A stretch of 64,000 nucleotides of DNA from Coprinus comatus (lineage: Eukaryota; Basidiomycota; Agaricomycetes; Agaricales; Agaricaceae). The DNA lies in the NCBI GenBank assembly GCA_034638255.1, contig JAWPGT010000063.1:1-64000 (forward strand), in the 5' to 3' direction. Shown one piece after another: positions 1 through 9,706 of this stretch; position 1 is the stretch's first letter; each line of letters opens with the position of its first letter. Below the pieces are notes generated by a model. It did not search any database, had not been told where the DNA came from, and saw only the letters and a list, made by a program, of their open reading frames with translations. Made by a program: the position numbers and the translations under genes.

Positions 1-55
1 CCCTAACCCCCCCTAACCCCTAACCCCTAACCCCCCTACCCCCTAACCCCCTAAG
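1..55. repeat. Telomeric repeat array, chromosome end
   Basis: The first bases are tandem CCCTAA-type units, the C-rich strand reading inwards, as expected at the left end of a chromosome. The C runs vary from about four to eight (CCCCTAA, CCCCCTAA) and one unit reads CCCCCCTA, so on the G strand the motif is TTA followed by a variable G run rather than strict TTAGGG. Only about eight units are present, so the sequence either enters the array at its inner edge or the array was collapsed in assembly. Confidence 0.93.
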
Positions 56-640
56 CACTTTCTCTTATAGATTCCGCAATAAATTCATGTTTACCAGTTT
101 GTTGCTGATATGGCTTGGTGCAGCCGTTGCCAAATATTACTCCAAAATTGAGTAGCGCATGAGAACCTCTGGTATGAGATTGGTTTGAAAGGTTAAATGA
201 GGGATTTTGCTGAATCTCTTGAAGACGATCATAGGCAGCATAACTTGATTGAAGATATGTAATAGGGTGTGTAGCGGAGGTATGGGTGGGAGGTGCCACA
301 ACGACGCAGATAACCCGCCCATCTGTGGTGCATATAGGGACATCAAGGCTATAACATATAGAAATATAAGTTTTATGATATTGATGGTAGATATTATTGT
401 ACCTCCGGGATGGAACGACTGAGTACCCCTGCTCCAACAAAGACTCTAGGGAGGGGAGATTATAGCTGGACCTTGAAGCTGGCTTAGCAGTAAATCCACG
501 CGTTCTAGTAGATGTAGAGGCTTCTTGGACGCTGTATGGATTTGAGATTATGGAGGCCTTTGACGTCTCCACGAATGAGGAAGCTCGGGGATTTGGGAAG
601 CCCGCCAGTCTGGTGGCATTACGCCTAACGGCACGGTTTT
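51..640 (-). pseudogene. TET/JBP-like dioxygenase, N-terminal fragment cut off by the telomere
   Basis: The frame resembles the N-terminal half of the agaricomycete TET/JBP-like 2OG-Fe(II) dioxygenase family, of which an intact member lies at 48.4-50.0 kb. Visible family marks, in order, are NATRLAGFP, a LESLLEQGYSVV segment, DGRVICVVVAPP and LLNFGVIFGNGCTKP. They match the order TLEHLVMSGYKLI, DRGRIFAVLAGQP and YDLGVVHGKGTKEP in the intact gene. The reading frame ends a few residues after this region, exactly where the telomeric repeat begins, so the catalytic domain (HxD, distal His) is missing. The frame is closed upstream by a stop near 655. It is most simply a gene broken by chromosome-end formation. 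Family membership is inferred from motif order. Confidence 0.72.
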
Positions 641-1698
641 GGTGGGATCAACTGTTGGATAGGGATTTGGTATTTTGAGAAAGTAGGCGTTGGTATTTGA
701 AAGCTAGATCTTCTGCATTTATGTTTGACAAAGAAGGATAGGGTTGTATATCGAAGCTGCCATTTTGGGCAGGATTGGAACTGGTTTCGCTGCATTGTGA
801 AAGGTGCATAGTCGATAATGATTGTAAAAAAATTTCTTCATTCGGAATGGTATAAGCACGGAATTCTTGCCCAGAACGCTATAGAGAACAATTAATGTGA
901 AATGTGGCGGAACAAGGTCAAATAAAAGCGCATACCAGCCCATGTTGGTAGTTTAGGCAATGAGGGAAGGGAATGGTAAAGAAAGGAAGCCATGGGGATT
1001 GGTTTATATACAGTACAAACGTAATAAAATGCCTGGCAGTTTTAACGGACCTGAACGGTAATTAAGTGTCGATTAGTAAATGTGCGTAGAGGTTGCACAA
1101 ACAACCACGATATACTAGTAGATTTTGTGGACTTATATTGTTGAACAAAAAATACGAAGCTATCCTACAAATAGCACACCTCCTGGGACATCGGTAGTGC
1201 TACGCCTTACGCCCTTTTAAAGTAAATCAACCACATGTCTTTTGCCCATAGTAGCTGAGCTAGGACTTAGGTAATTACTCTAATTACAAAGAGTAGTGTG
1301 GCTTTGGCGCATTGTCTTTGGAAACACGGTATAGCTTACATAAATTAGGGTAGACGCATAAAAAAAAAAATGGGATTTGCCCCTTCGAAAAATAAATAAA
1401 GATATTGTGAGTTTTCCTTTACCCAAAAGTAGTTGAGTTGAGGTTTGCAATAAGTATCTCCGAAGAAACTTGGCACAGGTGAATTGGATTTTTGATAAGG
1501 AAAGGGGGCACATGCGATGGTTCGACTTGGAACGAGATGCGTACAGGATGCCACGTAATGCAAAGGAAAAGGAACCCCGGGATGCGGATTCCGCAATGGC
1601 TTGGATGCCCCTTGGTCCTTTGCACACAATTCCGGGATAATATGGTTCCGGGAAAGCGTTTAAGTACCATCGGGGATTTGGGACGACAATCCACAGCC
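641..1698. other. Subtelomeric stretch without a supported gene
   Basis: No frame here has family motifs or a convincing splice structure. Short open frames exist on the minus strand (719-943, 1280-1629), but they are low in coding signal and overlap one another. It probably contains the promoter of the gene that starts at 1699. Confidence 0.5.
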
Positions 1699-2304
1699 AT
1701 GGACGTTGACCTGAGTAGCTCTGTAAGTTTGTGGGATTTCGTTTGCGGATATGGATAACTTACTTGTTGTACACAGGACACAGTGATTGGTGAATGCGTA
1801 GAGGAAAGGGAGTATTGGGTGGCAACATGGCATAAGGGGTTCAGAATGCATCCTACTGAGGTTATGGAGGAATTGGAGGAATGGCTATCGCAACAGATTG
1901 ATGGTGAAGGGGTACAGTTGACGCGGCTACACCAACCATATTTTCCAGGAACATTCACTGACCAGGAAAGGTGGTGTTTGGTATCGTTGGAATGCAGTGA
2001 AAATTTACACCAACGCATTGCTAAGGAAACGTACTTGGTTATGGATCCAACAATTGTAATATTTACTGCTCTGGAACCGACACAAAAAAGACTGGGGGTA
2101 TCACTGGTGGAAGGAGGATTGCCGGTGGATTTCGAGTATTGGAGGTATAGGGACTTTGTCGATATGATAGAGAAGGAGGTGGAGACTTCTTCTGCGGATC
2201 AAAGGTTGTGCGAGTGTAAGTTACGGAACTGGAAGTTGGATGATAGGCTGAATAGTGAAAGTGAGAACTTCTGGGAGAGAATGTTCGAGAGTTTGAGCAA
2301 GTAG
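1699..2304 (+). CDS. Unrecognised protein, tandem paralogue A
   Basis: Two exons fit well: 1699-1722 (MDVDLSSS) and 1777-2304, separated by a 54-bp intron with GTAAGT donor and ACACAG acceptor, in phase 0. The product is about 183 residues, acidic and rich in Trp and Glu, with no signal peptide or membrane segment. I do not recognise the family. It is clearly a paralogue of the next gene. Both share an early YWxAxW box, a P-x-EV helix, an RL...PGTxxDQExW box and a CxExLH box, and then (V)xGGxP. Two adjacent copies with diverged sequence but kept motifs suggest a real, selected subtelomeric family. The function is unknown; the order of conserved aromatic and acidic boxes would suit a small alpha/beta domain. 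Confidence 0.75.
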
Positions 2305-2539
2305 TTTATGTAAAAGGAAACTTACAATTGGATAATTGGATGTCGCCTGTCGTTGACAGGGCATAAATTGTAATTGGTGCCTGATGTAATTGCCGCTTCG
2401 TTTAATTGCCGGTTCTGAACCATTTAAAATGATTTAGGACAATCAGGCTGGACATTGATTTTTGGACACCGTTTTTGAAAGGTAGGATTTTGACCGTCGG
2501 GTGGTCATAATAACTAAAAGAGAAATTAAGATAAACAAC

Positions 2540-2992
2540 ATGGAGGACGAATTAGTAGAAGAACTGTACTGGATAGCTGCTTGGAAGATGGGTGCTAGAG
2601 TTCAACCACAAGAGGTCCTGGGAGAAGTAAAGAAGTGGGTGGAGGAGATGCAACCAGGGATAACAACGCGTATAGTTCGTTTGAATGTGTTTGAATGCCC
2701 AGGAACATATTCCGACCAGGAAAAGTGGCAACTGGTGGCAATTACCTGCACAGAAACACTCCACGATTGTTTACAATATCAACAACAGTTCCAATGTACG
2801 TTTGGAATAATTCTGTTTTGCTATGGTGGAGGACGAAATGTGGTTATAGGGAAGGAGCTAGTTGACGGTGGAAAACCTACAAATTTGGGAGATGTTGAAT
2901 ACACTTGGTTTGTAGAGGTGTTGGAAAGGGAACGTACCATGGGGGTTGGCCAAAAAAATTCATCTGATAATGTATTCCTGAAAACAATATGA
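2540..2992 (+). CDS. Unrecognised protein, tandem paralogue B
   Basis: A single open frame from the ATG at 2540 (MEDELVEELYWIAAWKMG) encodes about 150 residues. An earlier in-frame start codon exists at 2501, but the ATG at 2540 aligns with the start region of paralogue A. Shared boxes are YWIAAW, QPQEVLGEVKKWV, FECPGTYSDQEKWQLV and TCTETLH, then LVDGGKP. It is shorter than A at the C-terminus, ending with a polar tail. It lies 235 bp downstream of A on the same strand and is probably a tandem duplicate with its own promoter. No known domain is recognised. Confidence 0.7.
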   Translation: MEDELVEELYWIAAWKMGARVQPQEVLGEVKKWVEEMQPGITTRIVRLNVFECPGTYSDQEKWQLVAITCTETLHDCLQYQQQFQCTFGIILFCYGGGRNVVIGKELVDGGKPTNLGDVEYTWFVEVLERERTMGVGQKNSSDNVFLKTI

Positions 2993-3239
2993 TCTAAAAT
3001 CTAAATACATTGCATTTATGGTAAATAGGAAACGTGACTAGTAGTATATTTTAAAAATGGTGGATGTATCCATTACGTGGTTATGGTTGACAGTACTGGA
3101 TACAGAATACAAAACTTATTAGACCATATGTTTTTGGACTACCTATTAATTCCCAAATGGGAACCAAGATGCTGGAGGTTGTGGTAGAATGACTTAGTAG
3201 ATACATAGGTAGTAGTAGTAGTAGGTACAAAAAATAGAT

Positions 3240-3450
3240 ATTAATAGTTATAGTCCTATGAAAAGAGGCGAAGTTAGGAAAAGGACGTGTAATGAGACGC
3301 AGGCGGCATGTTTAGGGCAGGGTGGTGTCACATGATTATTCCCATGTAAAAAGTATTGCGGTGCGTCCCCGGACCCGCCCTAAGGAAGAAGATCGGGAAA
3401 GATCACTTACCAATTATCAGAAATCACACTTGATCACATACAATTAGGAG
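3240..3450 (+). repeat. Direct repeat block, copy 1
   Basis: This block matches 3938-4145 over about 205 bp. Landmarks are TTAATAGTTATAGT, GAGGCGAAGTTAGG, GGCGGCATGTTTAGGGCAGG, a CCGGACCCGCCCTAA core, GGGAAAGATCAC and a closing CACATACAA(T)TAGGAGC. The copies lie about 698 bp apart in direct orientation, so a segment of about 0.7 kb may have been tandemly duplicated. Confidence 0.85.
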
Positions 3451-3937
3451 CATCACCGTAAATAATGAGGGGTCTGCAATTGTAGGAATATCTTTAGGAG
3501 TGTAGCCACCGTATATAGCAAACGTGAGTAGGGTTTTCTTTTTGTCAAAGGATGTACATACTTAGTTTTTGAAAAGATTACATATAAGCGATGGTGAGTG
3601 GGCAAAAAAAAAAGTGATATGGTTATGTCTAATTGACTAGAGTACCACCTAAAATAGAAAATGGATGACATGGGTGGTGTATAGCAATTGTTAGTACGGG
3701 TTTGATTTTCAAAACGATGTACGTACTTGATGCTTTTTGAAGGATGAATAGGGGTTGCAACCATGCAATCAATATGGTAAATACGGTTGAGGCGATTGAT
3801 TTGGGCAGGCATGATATACCGTAGGTTGCTGGAGATGGTGATAATAGAATTTGGTATGTAGGTATGAAACGACTGGTCTTATGTGTTGCTAATATACATC
3901 ACATAATACTACTAAGGACATAAATTATATATGAATA

Positions 3938-4145
3938 GTTATAGTTGTACAAAAAGAGGGGAAGTTGGGGAATGGACGTGTAATGACACTCAGGCGGCAC
4001 GTTTAGGGCAGGGTCGTGTCACATGAATGTTCTCATGTACACATGATTCCGGCGCGTGAGCCGGACCCGCCCTAAAGAAGAAGAACGGGAAAGATCACGT
4101 TCCAATTATCCGAAATAATACTTCATCACATACAAATAGGAGCGT
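3938..4145 (+). repeat. Direct repeat block, copy 2
   Basis: Second copy of the block at 3240-3450, with scattered substitutions and small indels. The best conserved part is GGGCAGGGTSGTGTCACATG followed by the CCGGACCCGCCCTAA core. It sits just upstream of the short ATG exon at 4230 and of the SPT5-like gene, so it may carry promoter elements. That is inference. Confidence 0.85.
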
Positions 4146-4825
4146 GGATAGTAAATATTTCTGGAGTTGATAAATGTAGGAACATTGTATTGGTTAGAGC
4201 TAGTTCTTATTGACGAAGGATAATCTAGAATGGATGTTAATGGAGAAAATAAAGTAGCGGACGATGCGGGAGATGTGGACGTAAGTAACCAATACTTTGG
4301 CAGTTATACATTACTGACCGAAATGGAATAGGTAGGTAATGGAGTTGGGTCGGTACGTGGATATGGGCTGGAGACTGCTGATGGGTGATTGATACAACTT
4401 GTGGGGGTGGAGTAGTCAAATGCAGATGTAGAGAGAATAGCACAAACCGGACAGGAAGTAGAGGTATTGAATCTAATAGCTACTAGTAGACAGTCATTAA
4501 CTTATTCTAGATCGGTTGCGCTCGTAATGAAGATGGTACTTTGAAGGATGCCTCCGAAATTCAATGGTACAATGACGCGGATGACGCGGTTCCAATTTCG
4601 GTAAACCAAGAGGTGGGAGGACCGCTTTCTTGTGTACACTGAAATTCATCACGTATAAAAAAGATATTCTCACAAGAGAGAGAGACCGAAAACGAAGGAC
4701 AACGTATTACAAGCACAACTACGGTGAGTAACACGACGACTTGCAACAGTGACAAAAGAACACTCATATCCTATTGACCGCGTGTTTACGTTTATAATAA
4801 GAAACGTAAAAGGAAAACGAAACCC

Positions 4826-7339
4826 ATGAACATGTTTCTGGACGTTGAGGCTGAGGAAACTGACGCTGAGGATGAAAATGATCTGGATGATAACGCAGGT
4901 AAGGTGCGTTTCCATGGATTTATTACACATTTTTTTATGTTGGGGTATAGATTTGGATGATTTTATCTCCAATGAGGGAGGAGAGGAAGAAGAAGAGCAT
5001 ATTGGAGTCAAACGTCAAAGACTTCAAGAGCCTGAGCAAAATGATACATACTTGGACTATTTGAAAAGCAAATACGTAGATGGAATTGGACACTCGAAGA
5101 GCAATTCAAATGATCAAATATTAGACTTGGAAGATAGACTGCCTCAGGAAGGCGATTGGTGTACCTGGGAAGTACCAATGCTAGTGAGCTTGAACGACTT
5201 AAGATCTGTCCCAAAATATCGTATTGACACAATTGTAGTCATCATCTACCTTCAATGCATTAAGGTACTTAAACGAAACAGCCCTGCGGAATGGTGGATT
5301 GAAGGGTATTCGCTCGGCCTACATGTTGGACAACTTAAATGGAAGATTCTACATGGAGGCTAGATCGAGAGAGGAAGTGGAGAAGGCGGTAGCTCCAATC
5401 AAGGGAGTGAAGAGGGAGTCAATCAGGCCAATGTCGACACATGATGCATTGCAAGTTCTCTTGAGTGGTAGCGTATATATACCAAAACTACACACATGGA
5501 CACGACTGAAACAAGCGTCCGCTTATAATGGTGATTTGGCTTATGTAGTTGATGTGGATGCAGATGGTGGCAAAGTGGACCTGGTGCTATTACCACGCGT
5601 CCAGTATGAGAAAGTAAATGTTAGGTCTGGGAAGGGTAAACAGCATAGACCAAGGGAAAAATTCGACCCCGAGCGAGCGCGGCAGGTGGATGGTCCTCGA
5701 TGCTTGAAATGGATAAATGACAACCGCGTTTGCATTTTCCGTAACCAGAGCTTTGACGTTTCTGGTTATCTTATCATGAGCAATGTGGATTGCAAAGCGA
5801 TTACTCACCAGGAAGTGATTCCATCATGGAAAGAGCTTCAAGATTTTTTCGATTGCGCTTCAATACCACACCAGCAGATGGTCGTGTACCTTCTGGAGCG
5901 TGAACGGATAGAGATGAAAGAGGGAGAGAAGGTGAAAGTGGTACAGGGACCATTTGCTGGATTGATCGCAAAGATACTGTACAGAGAGGATGAGAGAATG
6001 CATGTTGGATTGAATGACGCTTTTGTAGAGTGCATGACATCAGATTGTCGGAGGTACTTTGAAATAGGAGACTGCGTAAATGTAGTGGAAGGGAATTACA
6101 CAGGAAGTGTGGGCTATATCACAGCTATCGACGAAGTGGAATACTACGCCACCTTGCTACTGCATGCTGAACAACAGGAGAAACAGGTAGATTATAGATT
6201 ATTCATACCATTATTTTATACTCAAGTTGCTTTAGTGTGAAGTTACAATATCACTCCACTGTATTAAGTTGGCAGGTAGTGAATTCAGGTGGTCGAAAGA
6301 CAACAACTCCCTGCATGAAATCAAGCTGAATATGAAGGAAAACGTGTATGGTCCATTAGCTGGCTGGTTTGGCGGTTTTGGGTCGAAAGGGGGTGTGGAA
6401 GGGGAAGAAAGGAACAGTTATCAGTACAAATGCAAATGGTACTGCAAACGTCAACTTTGAATCCTCCAGCATTTTTGCAAATAGACTGGACGAGGTGAAA
6501 GTGGATAATTTGTACTACAAACGGTAAGGTCGTTTTACTGTAGCCGCAATGGGTACTGACGTCTTTCACTTTATAGAAGTAACGACGCGTACTGGTACCA
6601 ACTAGACGACAAGAAGGAACTGGTTGTTGTTGAAGGTCTAAAGAAAGATGTGATCGAAGGGGTTTACAGCCATTATCACCCATTGATGAGACCTAGAAGA
6701 TCTACACCAGAGCCTGAGGCTGAATCTTCAAACCATATAAGCAGGACTGGCGAAGTGTTGGCAAGGATAGAGGAACGATCTTTAGCATCGTCGCCTTGGG
6801 TAGTAGGAAGCTTGGATCGACTACCAACGTCGGACTGCAATAGGAATAATCCCATAAGTAAGTACCATATGTCGGTATATATAGCATCCATCTGATAATG
6901 GTGTGCAGGCACAAATTTTTGGCTAAAGAAATTGCAATCTAGAGTGGCTTCAAATCATATTTTAAATCTTATGGTTCTAGACGAAAAGAATCTCTTTGGC
7001 CAGATGGCGTGGCATAGACAACAAATGAGGTTTGTGGACTTCTCTGGTGATCAAGTCATGGTCCAAGTTCCGGGACAACAAAACCTACACACTTCTTCGT
7101 TATGGCATATAAAGTTACCCTGGCAGGTCGTTTTCCCTTTGTTACCAACTGCAGTCGGACAATATGCTTATGTATTCGGTGAGGGTGATCACTATGGAAA
7201 GCCTAGGTTCATTTCCAAATTCGGGGTTGATCAGTGTATAACAGGTGGAATGGGTGGAGCAAAATGGAAACAGAAAAAGGAGATTCCTACAAGTCACTTG
7301 TGTGTATTTACCTTCTACGTACGTGGACAGAGTACTTGA
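4826..7339 (+). CDS. SPT5-like protein with NGN and KOW domains (accessory paralogue)
   Basis: SPT5 is the transcription elongation factor that binds RNA polymerase II. Agaricomycetes carry many diverged SPT5-like copies, and this looks like one. The first exon 4826-4898 starts MNMFLDVEAEETDAED, the acidic opening typical of these copies. Exon 4951-5220 continues acidic and ends in a segment starting WEVPML. A 61-bp intron (GTATTG...ACAG) leads to an exon with GIRSAYMLDNLNGRFYMEAR, the end of an NGN domain. KOW-type boxes follow: GDLAYVVDVDADGGKVDLVLLPR, then GEKVKVVQGPFAGLIAKI and IGDCVNVVEGNYTGSVGYI. A donor at 6187 ends that exon. The C-terminal part is spread over exons to 7339, including a last exon at about 6909-7339. 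I could not make the 6187 donor and the 6275 acceptor agree in phase, so part of the model is wrong or the copy is starting to decay. Confidence 0.68.
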
Positions 7340-7469
7340 TTTTTGCGAACATTGCTTTTTTGGGGTTTCAAACAACAACTGGTAGAATACACTGCTATAA
7401 TCTATCCATACTAACCAGTTTGTATAATTTTTTCTTAATGACAATGGATTGCTTTTGATAAATTGACAA

Positions 7470-7735
7470 TTACAGTAAGTGATTGGTGGTGATTGATGGT
7501 GATTGCATCACCCGTGAGTAGTGATTGATGTGGGCGTGGGCAGTGATTGATGTGGATTTGGGTGATTGGTGTGACCGTGGGTAGTTATGGATGTGGAATG
7601 ATGTGGATTTGTGGTGATTGATGTGGGCGTGGGTAGTGATTGATGTGGATTGAGGTGATTGATGTGACCGTGGGTAGTGATTGATGTGGATTGCTATGAT
7701 CCATTGTGGTGATTGAGTCCACATCAATCACATCA
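7470..7735 (+). repeat. Degenerate minisatellite, GTGATTGATGTG core
   Basis: About a dozen imperfect units built on GTGATTGATGTGG, alternating with spacers such as GGCGTGGG and GACCGTGGGTA, form higher-order units of roughly 30 and 60 bp. At 7712-7740 the array ends with an inverted unit (CCACATCAATCACATCAA). The minus-strand open frames here merely translate the repeat and are not genes. Confidence 0.88.
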
Positions 7736-7739
7736 ATTG

Positions 7740-9706
7740 ATGGCATCGCCGCGGGCACTCTTAAATTGCTTATAAATTTACTATATATAGTAATTTTGTG
7801 ATGAATCACCGTGATTCAAACGAGGCGCCTGGTTTTGAGAACAGATAATTAGGATGATACTAGCATAGCTCAATTGTTATACTCAATGTCAATACATGTG
7901 TATTCAACCATACTGTATCTCAAATATGTACGCACATCCCAATGGGTGGACCTGCGCCGTTCTTGAGCTCACTGGATATTATTCTGTCATTTCTATCATG
8001 TAAAATCAGTCACGGATCCTACCCATCTGACTCGCGCCGTTCTGACAGTAACAAATTTGATTGTTGCTGTCAGGAATTACACGCAGGTCGGGCTGCGATG
8101 ACTCGCATGTTATCTTGGTGCTACATATGAATTGTCTTGATTTCTGCCTGGGACCTGTGTGGGCTCTTGTAAACAAGGGTTAGCGGCCGATCTCTGGAAA
8201 GGGGGTCTTTTTAATGGTTTGTCAGCTATAATCCCTTGTTTAACCCACATTTTGGATGAAAAGTGCTGTCTAACCATGGTCTAACCCTACACAAGTTGTA
8301 AAAAGGTAGGTAGAATTGGTTTCCGTTCATGAAAGTGGCAAATGGGAGTATATCAGATCAATAGATCAATCTGTATAAGCGGAAACTGAATTGCTTAGGC
8401 AATCAGCGGGGTCACGTGGAAATGAAGTATAATATATTTCATTATTGCAACTATGGTCTACCCCCAGTATCGCATGGTCAATGAAGTCTATCATATGGGG
8501 ACACACTTCAAATGTGTACTAGTTTGGTGGTATCCGCCGCTCACCTCTACATTGCGACCAGCGTGAAATAATAAGTTGTATTGGAATGTTGTATGTATTT
8601 ACAATGAAGTCCACTGCCCACCTCTGCATTGAGACCAGCATGTGATATTAGACTTAATCTCATTTGTTGTGTATAAATAATTAATGTTAATGACATACAC
8701 CGCTCATCCATGTGCCATGACCAGCGGGCAATATTGATCATATCACAGTGTATGGTACGATTCTCTCCGCTTAAGCAGGTGGTGGGACCCGCGTGAAATA
8801 TTACAATGTCGCTCGGGTATTTGTTGGTCAGCCACTGTGAACCGACGCGTACCTACCTAGGTGGGCCCGCGTGCGATCTCAAGGGTTCATTTCATACCAT
8901 TCAGGTAGCCTTCGGTCATTCAATCCTCACTTATCATAGGTTGTATGTCATTTCTCAAAATGACAGTGCTTTTGTGGGTTTAACTCAGTGACCCCTGCTT
9001 TTAAGCCCTTTTCTTGGGGGAATGTCTGTATAACCATGGTCTAACCCTGGCCAGGTTGTAGAAAAGTAGGTAGAATGCCATTTGACAAGCCAACGAGCCA
9101 TTGGAAAGGCCAATGATGTCACGAAAATGTGCCATCAGAGCCATTTTCGGATATGGCGGGCCATTTCCGTGATGGCCGGAATGGCTCGCCTGCTTGATCT
9201 GATGGCCTGCCTGATGGTCCGCCACGATGACAAATATCGTGACTTCACGTATTTATGCTCTGAAAATATGAAATCTTCACCAAATATTATGATTTTATAT
9301 CCGTTAGAAAGGTATTTTTTTGTAGGTAATTATCCATATTTTAGTTAGGGTAATAGTGTCTGTTAATATAGCGTAATTTCCTAATTACCCTAAAGTTACA
9401 CAAGGACTCTTGTGTAACCTCCAATAAGGATAGGTGAATATATCAATGCTACCCTCAATGCTTAGTCTCTCTTCTTACAAATATCCCATCACATAGTTGA
9501 AAGATGGTGTTACTGGTAAATGGTTTGTCAAGAATTCAACTTATGCATGAGGTTTTTTTTTTGGTATTTATTCGTGATATCTATTAAACAACTTGAATCT
9601 AGTTGTCGTATTATATGGGTTACGATTGCTGAGCCTTGTCGATTATAGAGATGTATACTGATCATTTCGAAAATATTCACCAGAAAAAAGCATTATCACC
9701 ACCCAT
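7740..9706. other. Repeat-derived intergenic stretch
   Basis: I see no gene. A motif of about 51 bp centred on TAACCATGGTCTAACCCT occurs at 8265-8315 and again at 9025-9075, exactly 760 bp apart. Between them, 8538-8880 holds four or five degenerate units (period about 65-85 bp) with a CxxxxGxGACCAGCRTG-like core followed by AAATATTA. A perfect 10-bp stem with a 4-base loop (GTTACACAAG/CTTGTGTAAC) lies at 9395-9418. A TTAGGGTAAT...ATTACCCTAA pair flanks its left side at about 9346-9392. These look like remains of old mobile or satellite DNA, but no coding or LTR structure can be proven. Confidence 0.55.

Larger units (their letters stand above)
2993..4825. other. Spacer holding a duplicated non-coding block and a possible lone first exon
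   Basis: No gene is supported over most of this stretch. It holds two copies of a block of about 205 bp (listed separately). At 4230-4280 an ATG opens a 17-codon acidic frame (MDVNGENKVADDAGDVD) followed at once by a GTAAGT donor. This could be a first exon of the SPT5-like gene downstream or a stranded exon. The start resembles that of paralogue A (MDVD...) only in its first residues. Confidence 0.45.

Noticed and set aside
719..943. Small minus-strand protein of 74 residues
   Set aside because: No motif, no partner exon, and composition typical of chance frames in AT-rich DNA.
4230..4280. Separate small gene starting MDVNGENKV
   Set aside because: Seventeen codons then a strong donor with no acceptor that gives an open continuation. 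Kept only as a possible first exon.
7470..7809. Minus-strand His/Ile/Ser-rich frames
   Set aside because: They are translations of the GTGATTGATGTG minisatellite and have no other coding signal.
8265..9075. Possible LTR retrotransposon bounded by the 51-bp repeat pair
   Set aside because: No TG...CA ends, no primer-binding site, and no gag or pol frames between them. The pair is kept only as a repeat observation.
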